From JBGUVL01 sp045134375 (GTDB lineage Bacteria; Bacillota_I; Bacilli_A; Erysipelotrichales; Erysipelotrichaceae), in NCBI GenBank assembly GCA_045134375.1, contig JBGUVL010000068.1:1-19000 (forward strand): 19,000 bases of DNA. Reading direction: 5' to 3'. The notes beneath the pieces were generated by a model. That model was not told the DNA's origin. It did no database searches and was given only the letters and a program-made list of their open reading frames with translations. How positions within the stretch are numbered: the first letter of the stretch is position 1; each line of letters begins with the position of its first letter. Position numbers and translations under genes: made by a program. Positions 1 through 6,730 of the stretch are shown here, piece after piece.

Positions 1-67
1 TGATTATCCTTTAGCATTAAAAGAAAATGCAACAATGATTCGTGTAGGTAGTATTTTATTTGACTAA
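1..67 (+). CDS. YggS/YlmE-family PLP homeostasis protein, C-terminal fragment
   Basis: Only the last 21 codons lie in the window, read from base 2 and ending at TAA 65-67. The peptide contains ALKENATMIRVGSILFD, which matches the conserved C-terminal strand of the YggS/PROSC family, where an 'A..GAT.iRiGs.iFG' pattern is typical. These proteins are fold-type III, non-catalytic pyridoxal-5'-phosphate binding proteins that buffer PLP and affect amino-acid metabolism. In Bacillus this gene (ylmE) neighbours ylmD/pgeF; here a pgeF homologue lies about 5.8 kb away. The identification rests on a very short segment. Confidence 0.7.
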   Translation, partial: DYPLALKENATMIRVGSILFD

Positions 68-151
68 AAAAAGAAATTCTAGTAGAAAAGTGAATGATAA
101 AAGTGTCTTACCTTTTAAAAAATTCACTTTTCTATTTTGAATTTCTTTTTT
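67..151 (+). terminator. Long hairpin terminator after the YggS-like gene
   Basis: The left arm (about 67-95, AAGAAATTC then AGAAAAGTGAAT) pairs with the right arm (about 122-151, ATTCACTTTTCT then GAATTTCTTTTTT), with a loop of about 26 bases. The right arm ends in a run of T. The stop codon of the YggS-like gene touches the left arm. The stem is AT-rich but long, and the A-run/T-run ends could let it work in both directions. Confidence 0.75.
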
Positions 152-262
152 ATTATTTCTATGATTGTGAAAATACAACAAGTATTTTCATAACCTTTTA
201 TATTAAAAGGATTTCCTATAAAAGATCATGATATTTTTCCAACTAGACAAAGTTTTATAACA

Positions 263-291
263 TTGCACGAATAGGTTATCTATTTTATAAT
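263..291 (+). promoter_or_regulatory. Sigma-A-type promoter of the DUF885 lipoprotein gene
   Basis: TTGCAC (263-268), a 17-base spacer and TATAAT (286-291) form a good -35/-10 pair. A second TATAAT at 297-302 has no convincing -35 partner. The ribosome binding site AAAGAGG lies at 304-310, ahead of the ATG at 321. Confidence 0.65.
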
Positions 292-320
292 TAAACTATA
301 ATAGAAAGAGGTTATCCCAT

Positions 321-2078
321 ATGCAGAAACAGTGGAAATTACTAGTATCGTTGGCTCTTCTTATTTCACTTTTTGGTTGTTCTTCGCAGCCAAAGATTGA
401 TGAAGAAATGATGAAAGAGTTTGATGCTTTTCTGGAAGAAGATTTTATCGCTACTATGGAAGATTCTTATCTTAATATGCATGTTTTTTTGGAACATCCA
501 GAAAATTACGGCATTGATCGAGATCGTGTTGAAATTGTGTTAAGCGAAACTTACTCCGATGATTGGATCAAAGAAAATCAGAAAGAAGTGAGAGAACGGA
601 AAAAGAAATTTGAAGCATTCGATCGTAATAAGATGGATAAAGAACATCAGGATGTTTATGATTGCTTTGCTTATCTATTAGAATGTAGTGAAGAAATGAG
701 TCGAGATGAATATGCTTATTTGGATTCACAATTTAATAGTATGAATGGGATTCACTCACAATTACCGACTCTATTTGCTGATTGGGTCCTTCGTGATGAA
801 CAGGATGTAATGGATTTGATAACTTTAGTGGATTCTACGAAAGAAGTTGTCGATGGATTGATTTCCTATACGTTGAGACAAATGGAAGAAGGAACGGTTC
901 TGATTGATTTCGATGCAGTGAGAGAAAAATGTAATACCATCATTACAGCGGATAAAGAAGGAAGTACTTTGGTACAAATGAAAAATCATATTGATGAAAT
1001 GGACTTAGAAGAACACAAAAAACAGGAGTATAAACAAAAATTAGAAGCTGCATATGTAGAAAGCTTTCTTCCTGCGTATCAAGATATTTTAAACTGCATG
1101 AATGAATTGGAGGATGGGAAATATAATACAAAGGGGCTATCTACCATTAAAAATGGAAAAAAATATTATGAAGTTTTATTTCGTTATGTCACTGGAAGTG
1201 ACAAATCAATCAATGATATCAGAGAACAATTGAAAGAGGATGCGGAGGAAGCACTTCATACCATAACATTACTGGCAATGAAAAATCCAGATGTATATGA
1301 GAAGTGGGCGAATGGGCAGTATACAACAGGTTATACTTCTTATGAACAAATTATGAGTGATTTAAATCAGAAATCAGTAGAAGATTTTCCAGAAATCGGT
1401 CAGTTGGATTACAAAATCGTTCCATTAGCGGCTGATTTAGCAACCGAAGGTATTGTTGCCTATTTTAATTTACCGGCATTGGATTCAACTACAAAAAGAG
1501 AAATCCGCGTGAATACCTCTTATGGGGATGTGGGTGCATTGAATACGTTCACTACGTTGGCACACGAAGGAATTCCTGGGCATATGTACCAAACACAATA
1601 CGCTTATGATAACATCAATCAACCTTGGCGATTAGTATGCTCTGATTTTAGTGGTTATACGGAAGGATATGCTACCTATGTGGAGTTGTATTCGTTAAAA
1701 TATCTTTCACTCGATGAGGATGTACTTTCGCTAGAAGAGGCGATGACGATTTATCAGAATTCTTTAATTGCATTATTGGATATTGGAATTCATTATGACG
1801 GTTGGAGCATTGAAGATACCAAAGAATTCTTTGCTGATTATGGATTGAATTTTGAAGTTGCTAATGAGATTTATCGACAGATTGTCTATAATCCTGCTGC
1901 TTTTCTCCCTTACTATGTAGGTTATAGTGAAATTGCTGAGCTGAAGGAAGAAGCGATGGATGAATTGGAAGGCAAATTTGATGATAAAGAGTTCCATGCA
2001 GCTTTATTAAAAAGTGGAAAAGCTCCATATCATGTAGTGGAAAAGAATATAGAAGAGTATATTAATTCAGTGAAATAA
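321..2078 (+). CDS. DUF885-family lipoprotein, putative metallopeptidase-like
   Basis: This 585-residue protein has a lipoprotein signal: positive n-region, hydrophobic core and lipobox LFGC with Cys20. It should be anchored on the outer face of the membrane. The body is the DUF885 domain. The key visible motif is HEGIPGH (residues 415-421), an HExxxGH-type metal-binding pattern, followed by TEGYATYVE (447-455), whose Glu is a candidate third ligand. DUF885 proteins resemble zinc peptidases of the thermolysin/M32 type, but their substrates are mostly unknown, so peptidase activity is inferred. The length is normal for the family. The gene is monocistronic: it has its own promoter and faces a convergent gene across a terminator. 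The start is supported by AAAGAGG ten bases upstream. Confidence 0.85.
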   Translation: MQKQWKLLVSLALLISLFGCSSQPKIDEEMMKEFDAFLEEDFIATMEDSYLNMHVFLEHPENYGIDRDRVEIVLSETYSDDWIKENQKEVRERKKKFEAFDRNKMDKEHQDVYDCFAYLLECSEEMSRDEYAYLDSQFNSMNGIHSQLPTLFADWVLRDEQDVMDLITLVDSTKEVVDGLISYTLRQMEEGTVLIDFDAVREKCNTIITADKEGSTLVQMKNHIDEMDLEEHKKQEYKQKLEAAYVESFLPAYQDILNCMNELEDGKYNTKGLSTIKNGKKYYEVLFRYVTGSDKSINDIREQLKEDAEEALHTITLLAMKNPDVYEKWANGQYTTGYTSYEQIMSDLNQKSVEDFPEIGQLDYKIVPLAADLATEGIVAYFNLPALDSTTKREIRVNTSYGDVGALNTFTTLAHEGIPGHMYQTQYAYDNINQPWRLVCSDFSGYTEGYATYVELYSLKYLSLDEDVLSLEEAMTIYQNSLIALLDIGIHYDGWSIEDTKEFFADYGLNFEVANEIYRQIVYNPAAFLPYYVGYSEIAELKEEAMDELEGKFDDKEFHAALLKSGKAPYHVVEKNIEEYINSVK

Positions 2079-2112
2079 AGGAAAGTTAGCAATGCTCGAT
2101 AAGATTTGAGAA

Positions 2113-2147
2113 AAAAACCATTGTTGATTGAATCAGCAATGGTTTTT
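2113..2147. terminator. Bidirectional terminator between DUF885 gene and gatZ-like gene
   Basis: AAAAACCATTG (2113-2123) pairs perfectly with CAATGGTTTTT (2137-2147) across a 13-base loop. The flanking A and T runs give a U-tail in both directions, which suits the two convergent genes whose stops lie at 2078 and 2161. Confidence 0.85.
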
Positions 2148-2160
2148 GAATGGAATGTTT

Positions 2161-3480
2161 TTAAAATAATTTTTCTTGGTGCGTAGCGAATAGATATTCA
2201 TCGATAGTGTTTTTGATTCGATCTTTGATTAGTTCTTCTGGATCGTTTTCTAATTCACCACATCTTACCTTAGTGTATTGTATTGGCATAAATTGGGATA
2301 AGACAGCTAAGGATATTCCATATTTTCTTAAATTATTGATCATTTTATCCTTTGCCTCTTTTACGCTTGGAACTGGCATATAGTAACGTGAACGATCCGA
2401 GAAAGAGAATTTACGTTTGAACCATAATTCATTTTCATCACCATGATAGTGTTTCGACCAGTTTTTTGGTTCTGCCAACATTGCTTCTTCTAATACATCA
2501 ATAAAGTGGGATTTTTCTTCTTCTTTTCCATGTAGGATCATTTCTTCCATATAGGCTAATGAGAATAGCCCCTCACGCATTGCATAAGTTAATCCTGGAC
2601 CAACTTTTAAAATGCCAACGCCATCTTCTACTAATTCTTTTAATTTGTATTTTGTTTGGTAGTCTGTGGAATGACCTTCAAATACTAAATTAGGGAATTC
2701 TTTAATCGAAGCCATTAATTCTGCCGCTTTTGCTCGATCGTATTCGGTGCAACCGGCATCTTTTTCTTCTACTCCTGGTTGTACAACAACGCCAATGACA
2801 TCTTTCCATGTTTCCTGCAATCCTTGTTTTGCGAAAGCTTCTTCAAATGCGGATACCGTTGCTTTGAAGTCTTCTACTCGTGTTACTTGCATTCCGGCAT
2901 TAGGATCCTGTGCGCCTCCTGGAATTGGAACTTCACTACCTACGATGTAAACGGGTCTTACCGCATTTGGATTCGTTTTTAATAATTCTTGATAGGTATT
3001 TTCACATACTTTGGCTAATTCAGCACCACGACGAGAAATGATTTCATCACTTAATCTTGCTTCTGGATCGTCATCGGCAACTTTCATACTTGTATCAATA
3101 TGAATCTTAGTGAATCCAGCAGCAACATAACAACGAACCAATTCTCTTGCTTCAGCCATTGCTTCGGTTTCATTTTTCGAAGCAAACGTTAAAGGCCCTA
3201 AATGATCGCCTCCTAAGAATACACGGTTTTTATCGAAATCAACTTTTTCAGCAATTTGCATGACAAAATCTTTAAAATCGGCTGGTTTCATTCCAGTATA
3301 ACCACCGTTTTGATCAACTTGATTTGCAGTTGATTCAATTAGGACGCAAGAATTGTCTCTTTTTGCACATTCCATTGCGGCTTCAATGACATACTCGTTT
3401 GCGCTGCAACAAGAATAAATCCCTACCGCTTCTCCTTTTTTCTGTTGTGATACAATTTGTTTTAATGGATTATTATTCAT
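2161..3480 (-). CDS. Class II D-tagatose-bisphosphate aldolase non-catalytic subunit (GatZ/KbaZ family)
   Basis: This 439-residue protein matches the GatZ/KbaZ/AgaZ family throughout. The N-terminus reads VGIYSCCSANEYVIEAAM, followed by VLIESTANQVDQNGGYTGM (about residues 46-64), both hallmark family segments. A GGDHLGP motif and PIPGGAQ follow. In enterobacteria this subunit stabilises and activates the catalytic aldolase GatY/KbaY, which splits tagatose-1,6-bisphosphate into DHAP and glyceraldehyde-3-phosphate in galactitol or N-acetylgalactosamine breakdown. The start at 3480 is chosen because AAGGAGGA lies 8 bases upstream of that ATG; an upstream in-frame start would place the Shine-Dalgarno inside the coding region. 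No catalytic partner, PTS component or sugar isomerase is next to it, so the real substrate is uncertain. Confidence 0.85.
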   Translation of the reverse strand: MNNNPLKQIVSQQKKGEAVGIYSCCSANEYVIEAAMECAKRDNSCVLIESTANQVDQNGGYTGMKPADFKDFVMQIAEKVDFDKNRVFLGGDHLGPLTFASKNETEAMAEARELVRCYVAAGFTKIHIDTSMKVADDDPEARLSDEIISRRGAELAKVCENTYQELLKTNPNAVRPVYIVGSEVPIPGGAQDPNAGMQVTRVEDFKATVSAFEEAFAKQGLQETWKDVIGVVVQPGVEEKDAGCTEYDRAKAAELMASIKEFPNLVFEGHSTDYQTKYKLKELVEDGVGILKVGPGLTYAMREGLFSLAYMEEMILHGKEEEKSHFIDVLEEAMLAEPKNWSKHYHGDENELWFKRKFSFSDRSRYYMPVPSVKEAKDKMINNLRKYGISLAVLSQFMPIQYTKVRCGELENDPEELIKDRIKNTIDEYLFATHQEKLF

Positions 3481-3505
3481 TTTAAGAATCCTCCTTTTCA
3501 TCTGC

Positions 3506-3534
3506 ATTATAATACGAGGAAAAGGCTTTGTCTA
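3506..3534 (-). promoter_or_regulatory. Promoter of the gatZ-like gene
   Basis: On the minus strand, TAGACA (3534-3529), a 17-base spacer and TATAAT (3511-3506) precede the AAGGAGGA ribosome binding site. Confidence 0.65.
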
Positions 3535-3636
3535 ACAGATTGAGGAGAGTTGTTAGTTTAGATAAATATATTATTTAAAAAGACAAAAAAAGAGCGATTG
3601 CCACGGTGGATAACAAAAGAAACGAGGTAAATAGAA

Positions 3637-3665
3637 TTGCTATCTGAAATGATTATGGCTATAAT
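3637..3665 (+). promoter_or_regulatory. Promoter of the CDF transporter gene
   Basis: TTGCTA (3637-3642), a 17-base spacer and TATAAT (3660-3665) stand 11 bases before the AAGGAG site. It diverges from the gatZ promoter about 100 bases away. Confidence 0.6.
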
Positions 3666-3691
3666 ATAAGGAATGCAAGGAGTTGGTAATA

Positions 3692-4888
3692 GTGAAATTG
3701 ATATTTCAATGGTTTGTCAAAGATTATGAGAATTTGGATGATCCTAAAGTAAAAGCGGGGTATGGAAAAGTTGCAAGTATTATTGGAATCTTGTTGAATG
3801 TTTTTTTGTTTGTGATTAAATTTATCGTAGGAACACTATTTCATTCAATTTCGATTCAAGCGGATGCTTTTAATAATTTATCCGATGCAGGAAGTTCTCT
3901 GATTTCGTTTGTCAGTTTTATTTTTTCATCTCGTCCTGCGGATGAGGAACATCCTTTTGGACATGAACGGTTTGAATCTATTTGTTCATTGGCAGTTTCT
4001 TTCTTGATTATGTTTTTTGCTTTTGAATTGATTATGTCAAGTGTCGATACCTTATTGCATCCATCACCGTTGCATTTTGATTTGTTAATGTTAATTGTAT
4101 TAATAATCTCCATTTTAGTGAAACTGTTCATGTATTACTATAATACAAAATATGGGAAACAGATTCATTCTAGTGTGATGCGTGCCACTGCATTGGATTC
4201 CATTTCTGATGTAATGGCAACATCTGCTGTATTGATTGCAATCGTGATTTCGCAGATGCTTTCGATTAATCTTGATGGAATTATGGGAATTGTCGTAGCT
4301 ATTGTTATTTTAAAAGCGGGAATAGAAATTATTCGTGATATGATGAATGAATTGATGGGACATGCTCCAGATCCTGATTTTATTCATCATGTTGTTACTA
4401 AAATACTTTCCTATGATGGGGTTTTAGGGATTCACGATTTGGTCGTTCATTCTTATGGAGAAAACAAAACTTTTGTTACGGTTCATGTCGAGGTTGATGC
4501 GCATGCGGATATTTTAATTTCACACGATTTGATGGATAATATCGAAAAAAATTTTAAACAGCAGGAAGGTATCGATTTGGTGATCCATATGGATCCTGTT
4601 GATTATCATGATCCTTTTACCAATGATTTAAGAGAAAAAACGAATCGTATCATCAAAGATATCGATGAACGACTAACCATGCATGATTTTCGAGTAGTGA
4701 AGGGACATACTCATAATAATCTGATTTTTGATGTTGTGGTTCCATTCGATTTTAAAATGAGCAATGAAGAACTAATTCAAGAAATCATTAGAAATTTGCC
4801 ACAAAATGAAAAAGGTGTCAGAAATGAAGCAGTGATTACCCTTGATTGTGCTTATACATCAATGATGTCTCATACAAATAATAAATAA
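3692..4888 (+). CDS. Cation diffusion facilitator (CDF) family metal exporter, Mn-type site likely
   Basis: This 398-residue membrane protein has the CDF layout. The N-terminal transmembrane bundle carries SISIQADAFNNLSDAGSS in TM2 and HPFGHERFES in the TM2-TM3 loop. TM5 has ATALDSISDVMATS. A cytoplasmic domain of the HxxxVHxEVDA type follows. Aligned by eye with E. coli YiiP, the transport site becomes N61-xxx-D65 in TM2 and D169-xxx-D173 in TM5. Zinc exporters have His at the first TM5 position; Asn plus Asp is the pattern linked to manganese CDFs. I infer Mn2+ (possibly Fe2+) efflux driven by protons. About 100 extra residues follow the usual C-terminal domain. The GTG start at 3692 fits AAGGAG nine bases upstream; the TTG at 3683 abuts the Shine-Dalgarno and is unlikely. 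The 3' end overlaps the convergent gene by 19 bases. Confidence 0.88.
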   Translation: MKLIFQWFVKDYENLDDPKVKAGYGKVASIIGILLNVFLFVIKFIVGTLFHSISIQADAFNNLSDAGSSLISFVSFIFSSRPADEEHPFGHERFESICSLAVSFLIMFFAFELIMSSVDTLLHPSPLHFDLLMLIVLIISILVKLFMYYYNTKYGKQIHSSVMRATALDSISDVMATSAVLIAIVISQMLSINLDGIMGIVVAIVILKAGIEIIRDMMNELMGHAPDPDFIHHVVTKILSYDGVLGIHDLVVHSYGENKTFVTVHVEVDAHADILISHDLMDNIEKNFKQQEGIDLVIHMDPVDYHDPFTNDLREKTNRIIKDIDERLTMHDFRVVKGHTHNNLIFDVVVPFDFKMSNEELIQEIIRNLPQNEKGVRNEAVITLDCAYTSMMSHTNNK

Positions 4889-5751
4889 GTGAATAATAAA
4901 GATAAAAGAATATGAAGGATTCGATATTGTAAGAAAGTGGGATAATGAAAATTTTGGGATACGCTGGATAATATTTGCAAATGAACGCATAAGCCTCCAT
5001 AAGCGAGTAGGACACCAATGAAAAGATATTGGCAAAAGGTAGAAAAAGGTAACGTTGATAGATAGAAGCAACCGCTGGAAAACTCACTAAGTAGTTTCAG
5101 CGGTGTTTTTAATGTTGTGGGCAAAATAATAATGATAAGGTCGATGGCAACATAAATCATTAACAAATAAGCTAGAATCATGAATAGGACATGGAAGCTA
5201 TGTTTAACGGCCTCTTTTAATTGTGGCATAAAAGCAATCGAACAATGGGTTGAATGGAAAAGCAAAGGAGCATTTCGAGTTAAAAAAAGTAGAGTAATAA
5301 TGCTGAAAAGTTGAACGAGAAAGAACAATCGTGCAGTACGGATGGAATAAATGGTTGCTAAGGAGATCAAAATAAAATTAGGACTGGCTAAAAAACAGCA
5401 GTAGCAGAGACGTTCGTACTGCTGTTTTTTTAAATGATAATTTTGTGCTATTTCGTCTAAATATAAAGTAGAGGAAGGAAAACCAAGTAAAAGAGCAGTT
5501 AGAATGGTTTCTAATGCTGCGGCATTCATGTGGAATAGTTTTTGAAGAATAACGTCCAATGGTTTTAAAAGAGGATAGAGTAGGTGATAGGGAGTGAGCA
5601 ATCGTACTAAGATTAGTGGAAAGAAAAAGGCAGGTACTAAATTGTTGATCCATAAAGAAAGAGCCGAAAGACTTGCATCAATGGTAGTGTTGCTATTGAG
5701 AATGCTGCAAAAAAAGAGGAGTAAAAGAAAGTAGAGAATCATTTTTTTCAT
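4870..5751 (-). CDS. YlbJ-like polytopic membrane protein (nucleoside-recognition/Gate domain type)
   Basis: This protein of about 293 residues is strongly hydrophobic with several membrane spans, starting with an N-terminal hydrophobic segment. ASLSALSLWINNLVPAFFF (27-45), LLLGFPSST (87-95) and CCFLASPNFILI (118-129) align by eye with the conserved 'WW..vFPsLLPFf', 'GyP.G' and 'fTNaSNPlF' blocks of sporulation membrane protein YlbJ and its nucleoside-recognition relatives. Bacillus YlbJ is about 400 residues, so this one is shorter and diverged. The role is unknown; a sporulation role should not be assumed. I chose the ATG at 5751 because the upstream in-frame ATG at 5784 would add a polar stretch before the hydrophobic N-terminus. 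The Shine-Dalgarno (GGTGAAA) is weak. A terminator separates it from the upstream pgeF gene. Confidence 0.6.
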   Translation of the reverse strand: MKKMILYFLLLLFFCSILNSNTTIDASLSALSLWINNLVPAFFFPLILVRLLTPYHLLYPLLKPLDVILQKLFHMNAAALETILTALLLGFPSSTLYLDEIAQNYHLKKQQYERLCYCCFLASPNFILISLATIYSIRTARLFFLVQLFSIITLLFLTRNAPLLFHSTHCSIAFMPQLKEAVKHSFHVLFMILAYLLMIYVAIDLIIIILPTTLKTPLKLLSEFSSGCFYLSTLPFSTFCQYLFIGVLLAYGGLCVHLQILSSVSQNFHYPTFLQYRILHILLSLLFTYLLFV

Positions 5752-5794
5752 GGTTTCACCACTGTATTGTATGCGCAAAAACACGATTTTAACG

Positions 5795-5820
5795 ATAAAA
5801 AAACCTTCGCAACGAAGGTT
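5795..5820 (-). terminator. Terminator of the pgeF-like gene
   Basis: Read on the minus strand, AACCTTCG (5820-5813), a TTG loop and CGAAGGTT form a perfect 8-base-pair hairpin followed by a run of T. It begins at the stop codon of the laccase-domain gene. Confidence 0.9.
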
Positions 5821-6580
5821 ATTTACGAAGAATAAAAGTTAAAATTCGTCCGCTATCTTTGTTTTTTCGATAAGAGAAAAAATCTTCTTCATTTTCAAAT
5901 GTATCGGCATGGTGCATAAAAATATGCGTGTCCGGAATGCCAGCGTCTAGCATCATTTGCATATTCAAACGTTTATTGTCTAATAAGTATTTTCCATTTC
6001 CTTTTGCGATGAAAAAAGATTCGGTAGGAAAGCTCATTTGTTTCACTTGTGCGATGACATCTTCTCCTACTTCAAAGGAGAAAAGATCAATCGCAGGACC
6101 TAAATAGGCATAGAGTTCTTTTGGATCACTATCCTCTTCATAAATTAAAGTATGAAGCATTTTCTTTGTAATTTCCTGTACGGTTCCTTTCCATCCGGCA
6201 TGGATTGCTGCAATAATACCTTGTCCTCTATCGTAGATTAGGATAGGAACACAATCGGCAGTGAAAACACCAATCAGGATATTTTTTTCTCGAGTATATA
6301 GCGCGTCACAATCTGCAATAGCATTATCAATGGAATAGGCTCCTTTTCCAAGATCTTCCTTAGTCACTTTGTGAATATGGCAACTGTGGGTTTGATTTGC
6401 AAAAACACAGTGTTTTAAATCATGATTTAGTTCTTTCATTAAAGCTTCTCGATTTTCGATAATGGCAGTTCCATCGTTTCCGGTATGCAATGCCATAGAA
6501 TTCTCTTCTTTTTTTGTTTGGTCTCTTAATGAGGTTCCAGCGTAGATTTCTTCCACGCCATACCAATCAATATAGCTCAT
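5819..6580 (-). CDS. pgeF: PgeF/YfiH/YlmD-family protein (laccase domain, multicopper-oxidase-like fold)
   Basis: This 253-residue protein has the full YfiH/DUF152 signature: FANQTHSCHIHKV with metal ligand His65, GVFTADCVPILIYD with Cys110, and IAAIHAGWKGTV with His127. Together these form the conserved His-Cys-His metal site. Members were called polyphenol oxidases. Later work describes purine nucleoside phosphorylase/adenosine deaminase activity, and a role in E. coli as a peptidoglycan editing factor that keeps non-alanine residues out of cell-wall precursors. Which activity applies here is not visible. The length is normal. The start has GAGGGA four bases upstream. The gene diverges from hrcA, and its 5' region is next to the first CIRCE-like operator. 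Confidence 0.88.
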   Translation of the reverse strand: MSYIDWYGVEEIYAGTSLRDQTKKEENSMALHTGNDGTAIIENREALMKELNHDLKHCVFANQTHSCHIHKVTKEDLGKGAYSIDNAIADCDALYTREKNILIGVFTADCVPILIYDRGQGIIAAIHAGWKGTVQEITKKMLHTLIYEEDSDPKELYAYLGPAIDLFSFEVGEDVIAQVKQMSFPTESFFIAKGNGKYLLDNKRLNMQMMLDAGIPDTHIFMHHADTFENEEDFFSYRKNKDSGRILTFILRK

Positions 6581-6644
6581 AACATCCCTCTTTTCTTTCT
6601 GCTATTATTGTAACATACAACAAATAAAAAATTATGCTAAAAAT

Positions 6645-6671
6645 TTAGCACTAAAAAGTTGACAGTGCTAA
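6645..6671 (+). promoter_or_regulatory. CIRCE-type HrcA operator 1 of the hrcA operon
   Basis: TTAGCACT (6645-6652) and AGTGCTAA (6664-6671) form a perfect inverted repeat with an 11-base spacer. This is the CIRCE consensus TTAGCACTC-N9-GAGTGCTAA with only the innermost base pair changed. Its right arm contains the -35 box, so repressor binding should block RNA polymerase. Confidence 0.93.
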
Positions 6672-6687
6672 AAGGTTGTCGTATACT
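6659..6687 (+). promoter_or_regulatory. Vegetative promoter of the hrcA-grpE-dnaK-dnaJ operon
   Basis: TTGACA (6659-6664), a 17-base spacer and TATACT (6682-6687). The -35 box overlaps operator 1, and operator 2 begins 1 base after the -10 box. Confidence 0.88.
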
Positions 6688-6688
6688 A

Positions 6689-6715
6689 TTAGCAGACGAG
6701 ATAAAGGAGTGCTAG
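6689..6715 (+). promoter_or_regulatory. Degenerate second CIRCE (operator 2) of the hrcA operon
   Basis: TTAGCAGAC (6689-6697), nine bases, then GAGTGCTAG (6707-6715) matches CIRCE at 15 of 18 arm positions with the correct N9 spacer. It lies between the -10 box and the hrcA Shine-Dalgarno, exactly where a cleaner second CIRCE sits before clpB in this window. That parallel is the main reason to call it. It may bind HrcA more weakly than operator 1. Confidence 0.6.
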
Positions 6716-6730
6716 CCAGGAGGTGTGATT

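Noticed and set aside
3481..3507. Upstream in-frame start for the GatZ-like gene adding nine residues
   Set aside because: The AAGGAGGA Shine-Dalgarno would then lie inside the coding region, and the -10 box would overlap the start codon.
6607..6612. TACAAT as a -10 box for the pgeF-like gene on the minus strand
   Set aside because: No acceptable -35 hexamer at 16-18 bases; too weak to list as a promoter.
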